A DNA stretch of 25,494 nucleotides. Origin: Caryophanales bacterium. GTDB lineage: Bacteria; Bacillota; Bacilli; Exiguobacteriales; Exiguobacteriaceae. The stretch is from contig CABIYO010000036.1 in the NCBI GenBank assembly GCA_902362975.1, positions 1-25,494 of the forward strand, given 5' to 3'. The stretch's first letter is position 1. Every line of letters begins with the position of its first letter. The notes beneath the pieces were generated by a model. The model had not been told where the DNA came from. It worked only from the letters and a program-made list of their open reading frames with translations, and did not search any database. Below, one piece after another: positions 1 to 8,600 of the stretch. The position numbers and the translations under genes are program-made.

Positions 1-644
1 CGGTGTCGATGACCAAGACAGGCAAGTTCTTTGTCTCCCTCCTCGTCAAACAGGACGATGAACCATGGATCCCAGCCGAGAACAAGGTCGGGATCGATCT
101 TGGCCTGGAGCATTTCGCCGTCATGACGAACGATGCGATGGTCTCGGAGAAGATCGAAAACCCACGTTTGCTTCGTAAGTCCGAAGAAAAGGTCAAGAAG
201 GCACAGCGCGCGCTGTCACGCAAGAAAATCGGGAGCAAGAATCGTGAAAAAGCAAAATTACTTCTGGCAATGAAACACGAAAAGATCGCCAACCAACGCA
301 AGGACTTCCTTCACAACCTGTCGAGACGGATCGTTGACGAGAACCAAGTCATCGTCGTGGAGACATTGAAGTCGAAGGACATGATGAAGAACCACAAGGT
401 CGCCAAATCGATCGCAGATGTCAGTTGGTACGAGTTCGTCCGACAGCTAGAATACAAATGCAAGTTCTACGGACGGACGCTCATCAAGGCAGATCAATGG
501 TTCGCATCGACCCAGATCTGTTCCACTTGCGGAGCAAAAGGCGAGAAGAAAGCGATGGATGTCCGTGAATGGACGTGTTCCTGTGGCGCGCATCATGACC
601 GTGACGTCAACGCAAGCCTCAACCTGTTGATGTTGGCCGACTGA
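1..644 (+). CDS. tnpB: RNA-guided nuclease TnpB / OrfB-type transposase, 5' partial
   Basis: TnpB proteins are RNA-guided DNA nucleases encoded by IS200/IS605 elements and ancestors of Cas12. At least 213 C-terminal residues are present; the full family length is roughly 350-400, so the N-terminal part lies before the window. Base 3 begins a GTG codon, but this is probably internal. Numbered from there, the RuvC-like site is complete: Asp32 in GIDLGLEHF, Glu120 in VVETL and Asp201 in HHDRDVNAS. A zinc ribbon has CSTC (Cys173, Cys176) and CSC (Cys192, Cys194). The reading frame is intact to TGA at 642-644, so the visible half looks functional. The gene runs straight into the structured right end, from which the guide RNA of such elements derives. 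Confidence 0.9.
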   Translation, partial: VSMTKTGKFFVSLLVKQDDEPWIPAENKVGIDLGLEHFAVMTNDAMVSEKIENPRLLRKSEEKVKKAQRALSRKKIGSKNREKAKLLLAMKHEKIANQRKDFLHNLSRRIVDENQVIVVETLKSKDMMKNHKVAKSIADVSWYEFVRQLEYKCKFYGRTLIKADQWFASTQICSTCGAKGEKKAMDVREWTCSCGAHHDRDVNASLNLLMLAD

Positions 645-765
645 CAATCATTCAGGGCAGGGACTGCCCGACGAGCTTGGTAAATAACCGTGGCTGGTAA
701 GAGCACGGTCTTCCCAAGAAGCTCCCACTTCAATTTGTGAAGCAAATAAGTGGTGAGTAGTTCAC
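645..765 (+). ncRNA. Putative omega RNA (reRNA) scaffold at the element right end
   Basis: Immediately after tnpB the DNA can fold strongly. GGGCAG (655-660) pairs with CTGCCC (664-669). CTTGG (676-680) pairs with CCAAG (714-718) and encloses ACCGTG (687-692) paired with CACGGT (704-709). A terminal hairpin follows: CTC CCACTT ATTTG / CAAAT AAGTGG GAG (722-757), with a two-base bulge at 731-732 and a bulged T754. In known systems the omega RNA overlaps the 3' end of tnpB and ends with a guide copied from flanking DNA. Here the guide would start near 766. Folding was done by eye. Confidence 0.6.
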
Positions 766-924
766 TTTCAGTTGTGCCTCCATGTTCCCCAGTAGTACTT
801 CATGAGCAAAATGATACTGCAAGCGGTTCTCTGCATCTTTATGAAACCGTTCCGCCGTATTTCGTGCAATCTCCATTTTGATACGTTCTTTTGAATAGGC
901 ATCGCCATATATGAGAACAAGCAA
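766..924 (-). pseudogene. Remnant of an unidentified ORF cut by the TnpB element
   Basis: A reverse-strand frame runs from a TTG at 924 and passes into the element, where it stops at 730. The part outside the element encodes about 53 residues rich in charged helix-forming amino acids (KERIKMEIARNTAERFHKD and onward). An in-frame TAA lies a few codons before the TTG. I do not recognise the protein. A plausible reading is an old gene fragment interrupted by insertion of the element at 765/766, with its other end lost or on the far side of the element. It could also be a chance frame, because the plus-strand remnant starting near 901 overlaps it. Confidence 0.3.
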
Positions 925-1500
925 GGACGATTTTGGAACTTTTTAAAGCGTGACGAATTTTTATGGTTCTTCTATGCCATCTTGTTTTTTAATATCGTAG
1001 AAGCCACAATCAAAGATGTGACACTCGGCAACCACTTTAACACCGCCTGTGGATTTTTACTCTGTGTGACGATTCCTTTTGCACCGACTTTTTGGAAGTT
1101 TGCGAAAGAAGGATACGCCGATCTCGTAGCCTATACGACTGGGTCATGGAATTTTATATACACGTCATGGAACGCATGTTTTGTCTATGCTGAATCTCCA
1201 ACTTATTTTGCAAGCTCGCTCTGCATCTTGTTTGCGGCAGAACTGTATCCAGTCATCAAAGGACGACCAGAGCTTTACATTACCTCTCGTATTTACACGC
1301 TTGCAGCCCATTTATTGATTCGTGCATGCTATGACATTTTCCCGCAATTCATGAACTCTTCGACATGGTTCAACTCGGAAGTATTGAAATCATGAGGAGT
1401 AATTAATTTTGTGATCATCGTCCCTTATCTCTTCTGGCATATGTGGCAACTTCATCACAATAGGGCCATCATCAGCTTCAAGAGAGCCAAAGTATCATGA
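895..1500 (+). pseudogene. Broken multi-pass membrane protein, DUF5692-like (first copy)
   Basis: The plus frame opens just after a TGA at 892-894 and reads as a natural hydrophobic protein: FLWFFYAILFFNIVEATIKD, then SWNFIYTSWNACFVYAES, PTYFASSLCILFAAELYP and GRPELYITSRIYTLAAHLL. A TGA at 1393-1395 interrupts it, but the same frame continues without shift as GVINFVIIVPYLFWHMWQL to TGA at 1498-1500. The internal stop probably replaced a TGG Trp codon. No good start codon or ribosome site is visible; the TTG at 982 lies inside the conserved part, and the N-terminal region seems missing. It resembles the next remnant in layout (VEATIKD versus VETCIRD; SWNFIYTSWN versus LWNFAYVYN), so the two are probably paralogues. 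The DUF5692 assignment is from memory. Confidence 0.5.
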
Positions 1501-1562
1501 TGGAATCGAATATGTGAACGTATGATTTCGATTGCTCAATGATGAACAATTAACTGATGTAA

Positions 1563-2156
1563 GTAGAAACCTGTATCCGAGACTTTCAAGTATACTTCTT
1601 TAACGTTCCCGATGGTGCTTAAATCGATCACCTTTGGGTCATGTCCGGACCTTGGAATCTAATGAACGGTTTTGCCGGATTATTGAACATCATCGCCATC
1701 TGCGGATGGATTGGAATCAATATTTCGAAAGAACAATAAAAAAACATGATTTGGCCATGGATCATCGCCTATGATTTATGGAATTTTGCTTACGTTTATA
1801 ATTGTATCTCTGACCATTCGTTTTATGCAGGATTGATTCTGCTCCTTTCATGTACCATTCCTTCTTTCTTTATTAAAAAAGGGGCTTGGTTACAACATCG
1901 TGCCCGCACATTGACTTTATGGATTATGTTTGTCATGACAGTTCCCGCGTTCGCCGACCGATTAGCTCCCGTACCGTCGACACATGACCCGAGAGCCTTC
2001 TTTATCGTCAGTCTACTATCCCTCTTATTCAACGCGGCGCTTGTCTCCTATCAATTTTATCGGATCCGTCAACGACATCTTCATCCACTCAAGGATGAAC
2101 TTTATGTTGAAACGAAGGCATATCAGGCAGCTTTGAGTCAAAATGGACTGTCTTGA
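1563..2156 (+). pseudogene. Broken multi-pass membrane protein, DUF5692-like (second copy)
   Basis: One plus frame can be followed from 1563 to the TGA at 2154-2156: VETCIRDFQVYFFNVPDGA, stop (TAA 1620-1622), then DHLWVMSGPWNLMNGFAGLL, stop (TAA 1737-1739), then MIWPWIIAYDLWNFAYVYN to the end. The last piece alone is 136 codons from ATG 1746, but the ATG has no ribosome site and the homology plainly extends upstream through the stops. In relatives I recall about five extra residues between MIWP and WIIAYDLW, so a small deletion is also likely. A TAA at 1560-1562 directly precedes the frame and the N-terminal half is absent. Hydrophobic segments and the motif IKKGAWLQHRARTL fit DUF5692. Function unknown. 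The DNA here is more AT-rich than the rest of the window. Confidence 0.55.
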
Positions 2157-2198
2157 AATAATTCTTGCCAACCCCTTCTCAACATGTTAACTTTTATA

Positions 2199-2229
2199 TT
2201 GTTAACGTTAACTGAAAAGAGGTTTACAT
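2199..2229 (+). promoter_or_regulatory. BirA (biotin repressor) operator before bioY
   Basis: TTGTTAAC (2199-2206) and GTTTACAT (2222-2229) are separated by 15 bases and end directly at the bioY ATG. This matches the Bacillota BirA operator pattern, TTGTTAAC and GTTTACAA half-sites about 15 bases apart. It overlaps the ribosome site (AAGAGG, 2217-2222). Biotinyl-AMP-loaded BirA would bind here and shut off biotin uptake when biotin is plentiful. A second GTTAAC copy (2207-2212) and another at 2186-2191 lie nearby. TATATT at 2195-2200 may be part of the -10 region. Confidence 0.8.
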
Positions 2230-2760
2230 ATGAAGATTCAAGATATGACTCAAATCGCCTTCGGCGCGGCACTCATCGCAAGTATCGGTTTCATCGAAAT
2301 ACCGATTGGACCCGTTCCAATCACCCTTCAAACACTCGCCATCATGACCATCGCCGGTGTATTCGGTGCACGGAAAGGATTTTTGGCAGTCATCGTGTAT
2401 CTCCTGCTCGGCTTGATCGGACTACCAGTACTGAGTGGTCAAGGAGGTCTCGCACCGTTTGTAGGACCAACTGTCGGATATTTAATCGCCTTTCCGATTG
2501 CAGCACTCTTCATTGGCTGGTTTAGCGAACGCTATCGCTCCATCCCTGCATTGATTGGCTATAACTTTCTATTCGGTCTAGGGCTCGTCTACTTACTCGG
2601 AAGTATGGGACTCGAGATCGTTCTTGGTATGCCGTTCATTGATGCGCTCAAAGTAAATATTCCATTCTTCTTTGGTGACGCTTTGAAAGCAGTGCTTGCT
2701 GCCATATTAGCCGTGAAAATTTCTCAGAACGTTCAAGTCCGTCGTTCCCTCGCCTCTTAA
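2230..2760 (+). CDS. bioY: Biotin transporter BioY (ECF S component)
   Basis: BioY is the membrane substrate-binding subunit of an energy-coupling-factor transporter for biotin. The 176-residue product has the family's usual length and about six membrane segments. Typical BioY segments are visible: IEIPIGPVPITLQTLAIM near residues 22-40, GARKGFLAVIVYLLLGLIGLPV near 46-67, GGLAPFVGPTVGYLIAFP near 72-89 and a C-terminal FFGDALKAVLAAILAVKI. The ATG is preceded by AAGAGG at seven bases, and the BirA site ends at this codon, which supports biotin-repressed expression. No EcfA or EcfT genes are in the window, so it would use a shared energising module or act alone. No terminator directly follows it; the next may be the one at 3022. 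Confidence 0.95.
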   Translation: MKIQDMTQIAFGAALIASIGFIEIPIGPVPITLQTLAIMTIAGVFGARKGFLAVIVYLLLGLIGLPVLSGQGGLAPFVGPTVGYLIAFPIAALFIGWFSERYRSIPALIGYNFLFGLGLVYLLGSMGLEIVLGMPFIDALKVNIPFFFGDALKAVLAAILAVKISQNVQVRRSLAS

Positions 2761-2824
2761 AGGTTGGAATGTTTCACCCGTTTCCATCTGTGGAATAACT
2801 GTAAGTATGGAAGGGGGTGTCCCG

Positions 2825-3022
2825 ATGAGCGACTCGACGTTTAAAAAACGCTTACAGAAAGCGATCCACTTTTACAAACGCTCTGACAAAAGGCAGCGTC
2901 AAGGAATCGATAAGTCGTCTCATGAGAAACGTGACACAGATGTGTTCGAGCGAAGACTCCGTGAGGCAAAAGCGAAAGTTGGCGAGATTCAAGAAAACAT
3001 TGACCATATTGCCAGACGTTAA
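2825..3022 (+). CDS. Small basic hypothetical protein (65 aa)
   Basis: A 65-codon frame starts at ATG 2825, five bases after a strong AAGGGGGTG ribosome site (2811-2819). An ATG at 2807 is in frame, but it lies before that site and is less likely. The product, beginning MSDSTFKKRLQKAIHFYKR, is soluble, very rich in Lys, Arg and Asp/Glu, and ends in a likely amphipathic helix (RRLREAKAKVGEIQENIDHI). I do not recognise a family. It lies 64 bases after bioY with no terminator between them, so it may be co-transcribed. The two-way terminator at 3022-3052 closes it. Confidence 0.6.
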   Translation: MSDSTFKKRLQKAIHFYKRSDKRQRQGIDKSSHEKRDTDVFERRLREAKAKVGEIQENIDHIARR

Positions 3023-3052
3023 AACCCCGTCCGAAGACGGGGTTTATTTTTT
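3022..3052. terminator. Bidirectional intrinsic terminator
   Basis: AAACCCCGTC (3022-3031) and GACGGGGTTT (3036-3045) form a ten-base stem with a CGAA loop. ATTTTTT follows on plus and AAAA precedes it, giving TTTT on minus. It separates the convergent 65-aa gene and TauE/SafE gene and overlaps the stop codon of each. Confidence 0.9.
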
Positions 3053-3892
3053 GCGTGGTCGAATGAGGAGGGTCACGATGAACAGAAGCGCCAATGTGAT
3101 GAGAAGTGCAAGTGATGCCGTATTCCACCCAATCAAATTCAACCCTACACTGATGGCGACCGTGATATAAAATCCACCGAGCGCTTTTTTGACGTGCTGC
3201 GAGCTGAAACGTTGTAGCTGTTTCGCCCCAAATGGTGATCCGATCATGGTACCCGCAATCAGAGCAAGACCGTGCAGATAATTCGTTTCAGCACCCGCCA
3301 CCGCGTAACTGATGACACCGGATACGACAATGAGAAGCGCTGCCGAAATACTCGTTCCGACCGCACGCTTCATCTCTGTGTTTAACAACTTGACCTGAAG
3401 AGGAGTCAAGACGAATCCACCGCTTACTCCCATCAACGAGGAGATGAACCCCGCGAACACACCGATGATCCCAAGGCGTGGTACAGAGTCCGTTCCGACG
3501 CTTCCTTCCACATGCTGTTTCGAACGAAAGAAAGAAACAGCAAAATATGTGAGTAATGCGATATAGACGAGTGAGATGATGAGTGTCGCCCCATCAACTC
3601 CTTCTAAATAAAAGACAAGCGGTGTGGCAATCCAAGTCCCGACAATCCCGAACACACCGATCCATAAGGCGTGCGACACGTTCACGTTACGCAAACGGAT
3701 ATGCGAGATCGTTCCTGCCGTCGTTGATCCGAGCGTCAACATGAGGCTAAGGGCAATCGCCGCACTCGCTTCATAGCCGAAGACAAGGAGAAGTGGAGTC
3801 AGTAAGATTCCACCACCAATTCCAAAGAATCCACTCAAGATTCCGATTAACGTTCCTAAAAGGAGGAACTGTAATACTTGTAAAACGTCCAT
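3044..3892 (-). CDS. TauE/SafE (TSUP) family membrane transporter
   Basis: TSUP proteins export small anions such as sulfite, sulfoacetate or other organosulfur compounds; the substrate here cannot be read from the sequence. The 282-residue product is hydrophobic with seven to eight predicted membrane segments and the two characteristic internal repeats: LSGFFGIGGGILLTPLLLVF near the start and SSLMGVSGGFVLTPLQVKLL in the middle. I chose the Met at 3892 because GAAGGG lies six bases before it; the open frame reaches further to 3925 but has no better site. The gene stands alone between terminators, so context gives no substrate hint. Confidence 0.85.
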   Translation of the reverse strand: MDVLQVLQFLLLGTLIGILSGFFGIGGGILLTPLLLVFGYEASAAIALSLMLTLGSTTAGTISHIRLRNVNVSHALWIGVFGIVGTWIATPLVFYLEGVDGATLIISLVYIALLTYFAVSFFRSKQHVEGSVGTDSVPRLGIIGVFAGFISSLMGVSGGFVLTPLQVKLLNTEMKRAVGTSISAALLIVVSGVISYAVAGAETNYLHGLALIAGTMIGSPFGAKQLQRFSSQHVKKALGGFYITVAISVGLNLIGWNTASLALLITLALLFIVTLLIRPRKK

Positions 3893-3932
3893 GTTGTACC
3901 CTTCTTTCATTGGTCTCGTCTGCAATCATATC

Positions 3933-3959
3933 AAAAAGGGGCGTCAAATGCGCCCCTTT
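3933..3959 (-). terminator. Intrinsic terminator after the alpha/beta hydrolase gene
   Basis: On the minus strand AAAGGGGCG (3959-3951) pairs with CGCCCCTTT (3943-3935) around a seven-base loop and runs into TTTTT (3937-3933). It lies directly after the stop at 3962 and ends the sbcD-sbcC-aac-hydrolase transcript. Confidence 0.85.
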
Positions 3960-3961
3960 GC

Positions 3962-4849
3962 TTACAATGACCGTTCTAGAAACTCGAATATTTGTTGACG
4001 ATATTCATTCTGGAATGACTGGTACGATCCGACATGACCTTCGTTATCAGTCACCCAAAGTTCGACGCGTTCTTGTGCTTCAGCCAATTTTTCACTTTCA
4101 GAAACAGGGATCGCATCATCACCTTTACTGTGAATCAATAAGATAGGAGCCTCAATCGACTTGATATCCTGAATAGGAGATACGACATCAGCATCGAGAC
4201 CGGTGAACCAAGGGGTCACGGTCATGATGACGGGCGTGAACGGAACGTTGGGCAAGTCACTCCATACCGGAAGATTCGTCTCGAGATAATTTCGTAAATC
4301 ACTAAACGGACTGTCGGCGATGACGGCAGCTACTTCCACATCATCCGCTGTAGACAGTACTGTCGACGCTCCCATCGAGACTCCGTATAAGACAACCGGT
4401 CCTTCTGAACGACCTTTCGCATACTGGATGGCCGCTTTTAAATCGGATTGTTCTTTAGCGCCGACCGTAACTCGGTCACCCTCTGAAATCCCTGACCCGC
4501 GAAAATCGAACGTTAAAAATTGGTATCCTTGTTGATGAAATTCTGGAATCAACTCTTTCAACGGTAAATCTTCCTGTTCACGGTTCTTCCCATATCCGTG
4601 GGCAAAGACGATGGTCGCTCGCGGTGTAGGATGAGGGATCCACCATCCGTATAAGTCATATCCTTCCTCCGATTGGATTGTCACATTCTCGTACTTCAAA
4701 CCAAGTGATTTCGGGGTGTATGTCAATGTTTCCCGCTCCGGTGATGTCAACTGATCCCCAATATGAGCTGAGATTCCTCCGATAGCCAGACCGGCAACGA
4801 GTAAAATGATGAGTACCGCAATACTCACTAGTTTCATCCAACGATTCAT
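3962..4849 (-). CDS. Membrane-anchored alpha/beta hydrolase
   Basis: A serine hydrolase of the alpha/beta fold, 295 residues, resembling the YqkD/BAAT-like group of Bacillus. Residues about 6-28 form one hydrophobic segment, so the enzyme is probably anchored with its domain outside the cytoplasm. The nucleophile is Ser158 in YGVSMGAS. The likely acid is Asp245 in HSKGDDAIPV and the base His272 in NEGHVGS. An HGYG motif (84-87) would build the oxyanion hole. Substrate unknown. ATG 4849 has AGGGG upstream at about nine bases. It lies 28 bases after the aac(3)-like gene on the same strand and is the last gene of that operon. Confidence 0.88.
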   Translation of the reverse strand: MNRWMKLVSIAVLIILLVAGLAIGGISAHIGDQLTSPERETLTYTPKSLGLKYENVTIQSEEGYDLYGWWIPHPTPRATIVFAHGYGKNREQEDLPLKELIPEFHQQGYQFLTFDFRGSGISEGDRVTVGAKEQSDLKAAIQYAKGRSEGPVVLYGVSMGASTVLSTADDVEVAAVIADSPFSDLRNYLETNLPVWSDLPNVPFTPVIMTVTPWFTGLDADVVSPIQDIKSIEAPILLIHSKGDDAIPVSESEKLAEAQERVELWVTDNEGHVGSYQSFQNEYRQQIFEFLERSL

Positions 4850-4877
4850 CCGTAATTTCCCCTCGATTCTATTTACT

Positions 4878-5666
4878 CTATCTCAACCAGCTACGAAGCG
4901 CGATGAGCGCATGTTGGACTGGTTCCCATGTGCTAGACGGAATGAGATAACATGTCGCTTCATGGATAGAGAATGTTCGTACATCCTTTTGTTTGACGAC
5001 GTTCTCGCCGATTGCGCCAAACGGATCGCTGTTCACATCGAGATGTTCAAATGTGCACCACTTGCGCTCCCCTCGTTCTACAATGGCACAACCGAATGAT
5101 TTGGTCGGGCCGTCAATTCCGTACTCGGCATAATGCCAGAGTGTTGTCGCATCGAGTGGAGACCCAAGGTGAAGGATTCGTGCGTTACGCTCAATCATTC
5201 GCTCGATGGGGGAACCTGGACCGAACCCGACATCGATAGTATGACCGGACACGATGGCTTCAGCCCCATCGCCCCACGCGGCAACGGACCACATCGGATG
5301 GGAACTACGATGTACGTTCGGATAGCTTCGAAACAGTTCTGGCACACGCCCCATGCCACGTGTCGCTGTTTTATCGGCTTCGTACGGAGGCATCTCCGTG
5401 CGAATCGTCTGCCACCATTCCACGGGGACAGGCGGGGCTTCCCATTCAGCCGGGTCTGAATTGTCTCCGGTCTGGGTCGCCATCATGATCAACCCAGATG
5501 GACCGACCACTTCCTGAATCGCTTCGATGACGGTCTGCGCCCCTCCACATACCCAACCGAGTTTTGAGAGCGAAGAATGGACAAACAACGCCTCTCCTGA
5601 GCGAACGCCGGCATCTTTTAACTGTTCGATGAGACTCGACTTCGTCACCATCTGCTTCACAACCAT
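4878..5666 (-). CDS. AAC(3)-family aminoglycoside N-acetyltransferase-like protein
   Basis: The family transfers an acetyl group from acetyl-CoA to the 3-amino group of aminoglycosides, but many chromosomal members (YokD type) have no proven drug substrate. The roughly 262-residue product shows the family pattern in order: HSSLSKLGWVCGGAQTVI, VPVEWWQTIRTEMPPYEADK, TRGMGRVPELFR, RSSHPMWSVAAWG, GPGSPIERM and LHLGSPLDATTLWHYAEY. The ATG at 5666 overlaps the sbcC stop as TGATG, suggesting coupled translation. A GTG at 5669 and an ATG at 5651 (MVTKSSLIEQL, closer to the usual N-terminus) are alternatives. Whether it gives resistance is not shown. Confidence 0.88.
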   Translation of the reverse strand: MVVKQMVTKSSLIEQLKDAGVRSGEALFVHSSLSKLGWVCGGAQTVIEAIQEVVGPSGLIMMATQTGDNSDPAEWEAPPVPVEWWQTIRTEMPPYEADKTATRGMGRVPELFRSYPNVHRSSHPMWSVAAWGDGAEAIVSGHTIDVGFGPGSPIERMIERNARILHLGSPLDATTLWHYAEYGIDGPTKSFGCAIVERGERKWCTFEHLDVNSDPFGAIGENVVKQKDVRTFSIHEATCYLIPSSTWEPVQHALIALRSWLR

Positions 5667-8600
5667 CACTCCACAATGAGCTGGATCGACGACCCGCTTC
5701 TAGATTTTTTCACTTCAATCCGTGCATCGACACGGTCTTTCAATTCTTGGACATGACTGATGACGCCGACGAGCCGACCGGTCGCCTGTAAAGACATCAA
5801 TAATTCAATCGCCTGGTCTAGAGATTCGGCATCGAGCGTACCGAATCCTTCATCGATGAGCATCGTCTCAAGACTGATGCCGCCACTCAATTGTTGAACG
5901 ACTTCCGCAAGTCCAAGAGCGAGTGACAGCGACGCCTTAAATCCTTCACCGCCAGATAAGTTTTGTACACGACGCGATTGTCCGGTATAGGCATCAAAGA
6001 CGAGAAGCTCTAGACCTGATTTGGCATTTCCCTTCGCCGTCTCGGCTTTCCGCTCAAGCCGGAACTGACCGCTCGTCATCTGATCCAAATGAATGTTTGC
6101 CGCATGAAGGATCTGATCAAAGAAAGCGGTTTGAACATACGTCTCAAACGTCATTTTTTGTGGGTTGATTCCCTTGCCCGTATCCGCAATCAATTTGATC
6201 GTCTCTAATTTCCGCTCTTCTTGCGCCGTCTGTTCGCGAAGGGTATTCCATTCCGAGATGACGTGTCTATGTCGAGACAAGGCATCTTGGGCTGTGATTA
6301 GCTGTTTCGATGCCTGCTCACTGCATTCAGCCACTTCCTTCACTTTCATCTCCATCTCGTGCAGGTTTGGTCGCTCCTGATTCTTCAGTTTTTCTTCAAT
6401 CATCTGTTTATGGTGTCGGAGTCGAACACCTTCTTCCTCCTCACGTTGCAACTGTTCACGAATCATTGTCCGCTTGTCGATTTGATTGGCGAATGACTCA
6501 TACCGTTCACGCGTCAAATGTGATGCTTCTAGCTGATTGACCCAAATGGTCTGCTGGGCATCATACTGCTTCGATGCTTCAGTCAACTGTTCACGGATCA
6601 ATGACAGTCGTTCTTCCTCTTTCCAAAGTGCTTTTTTCACCGTCTCAGACTCAAGGTCGTACGCTTCGACTTGTTTCATCAACATCGAGATGCGGTGCTC
6701 AAGGTCGGCTCGTTCGCGCTGCAACGCATCGAATGTCGTTTCTTCACTTTGACCGAGTGCGTGGAGACTTTGTTGCGTCGCTTCAAGTTCGGATACGACA
6801 CGCTCCCGCTCTTCGAACTGTTGACGTCGCTCTTGCTCTAATTGTCTGATCTCTGCTGACAGCTGGCGAAGTGTCCGTTCGTTCTCTTGACGTATTCGTT
6901 CTTCCCGTTGTAATCGTTCTGTACGTGTTCGCCACTTATTGATTTCTTCTGTGATATCCCCGTCGAATTGAATATGTTTCGAAGCTTGATCTCGTTCTTG
7001 TCGGACTGCTTCAAGTTGTTGATGGAGCGAACGATATTCCGCTCTCGCTTCGATTAAACGTGTGGACAAATCATCAAGACGTGCCACGGCCGCATCCCGC
7101 TCCGTGATGTTCGTAACGGTTTCTTCGTGTTGTGGGATATCATGATGACGAGAACCGCATACCGGGCATGGCTCACCGTCTACAAGCGTTTCACCCAGTT
7201 GTCTCGCTAGTAGTAGCTGTTCCTGATGTTTAAACGTGGAGACCACTTCCTGTTGGGTCACGTACTGTCGTTGAACGTCCTTGCCCGTCCGTTCACATTC
7301 GTCGAGTTGTTTTGATAACTCACGCGCTTTTGTTTCAAGAGAGGCCAGATGCACCAATCGGTCGACATGACGTTCGGCATCGACTGCTCGTTCGCTAGGT
7401 TCAGACTTTACGCTATCGACCAATTGTCGTTCTTTTTCTTGAAGTTCTTGTAACCGAGATTCTTTTGAAAACATAGCCAATTGTTTTGCACGATTCATCA
7501 GTTGGTCACGAAGGGTCACGAGTGTGGAGTGTTCTTTGATTCTTGGCATCATCTCATCGACAATCCGTAGTCGCTCTTTACGAGAAGTCACTTCTTCTTT
7601 GTACGCTTCAATCGTTGGTTGTTGCTCCACTAACTTCGATTGAGTGGATTGCAAGTGCTCTAATTTTGTCGAGGAGGTCTGTTCTTCCATCGTCAACCGA
7701 CGCACGAGTTGCTCTAACTCCTGTAACCGTTCAAAGACTGGACGAATGTTTGCCGCCACCTCTAATTTTGTTAGCAGTTCACGTGTCTCATTTCGAATCG
7801 ATTCACCGTTTAAAAAGATTGCAAGTGCTCGATCGGTTTCTTCTCGCTCCTTGAACAGCGTGACGAGTGCTTTTGCTTTCTCAAGCGCTTCTCTTGCCTC
7901 TTCCAGTGCGATCGCATACGTTTTTTTCTGGGCTAAGGCCGTTTCACATGTTGCAACCAGATGTTCTTCACGCGCATCGAGCCAACGTTGAATCTCGTCG
8001 ATTGACTGGGTCGACACCTCTTCGATTGATTCATCTTCAAGTTCTAATAATTTGAGTCGCGTCCGCTCGACCGCCCATTCCACTTGTTTGCGATAGGCAC
8101 TATAGCGTTCGCCCCACTTCTCCTGGAACGTACGATATGCCTCTGTTTTGAAGATGGATTGGAGGATTTGTTGTTTTTCATTCGAGTTCGAGTCGAGTAA
8201 TTGTCTAAATTGGTTTTGAGGGAGCAACAAGATTTGACTGAACTGTTCATACGATAGTTGTAAAATCGATTCGATTCGTTCTTGAACCTCGTTCACTTTC
8301 GTCGCCAACGGCTTCCATCCATCTTCCCATTCATAGAGGATGGCCTCATGTGGGATTGGGGTCTTGTTTTTCGAATGAGGTTGCTGCGGCTGTCTTACGA
8401 TTCGATAGCGCTCACCTCGAATCGTGAACGAAAAATCTACTTCCGTCTTCAACTCAGGTTGTGCATACTGGCTTCTGAAGTCGCTAGCATTTCGAAGCGA
8501 TCCACTCGCCCGGCCATAAAGGGCGAACGTCATCGCATCAAAGATGGTCGTCTTCCCGGCGCCCGTCCGACCGCTGACGACAAACATCGAGCGGCCAACC

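Larger units (their letters stand above)
1..765 (+). mobile_element. Right-hand part of an IS200/IS605-type element (tnpB plus right end)
   Basis: The window opens inside the element; its left end and any tnpA lie outside. The visible part is the tnpB 3' portion followed by about 120 bases of folded non-coding DNA. That DNA ends in a bulged hairpin at 722-757 and a TAGTTCAC tail (758-765), the arrangement expected at the right end of this superfamily. These elements have no inverted repeats or target duplications, so the exact boundary at 765 is inferred from the hairpin and tail, not proven. Confidence 0.75.

Noticed and set aside
1746..2156. Intact 136-codon ORF as a gene of its own
   Set aside because: No ribosome site before ATG 1746, and the same frame continues upstream through two stops with clear family sequence, so it is the 3' part of a broken gene.
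4878..5666. Aminoglycoside resistance gene acquired by transfer
   Set aside because: It is coupled to sbcC and looks like the rest of the operon; chromosomal AAC(3) relatives often give no resistance. No mobile element borders it.
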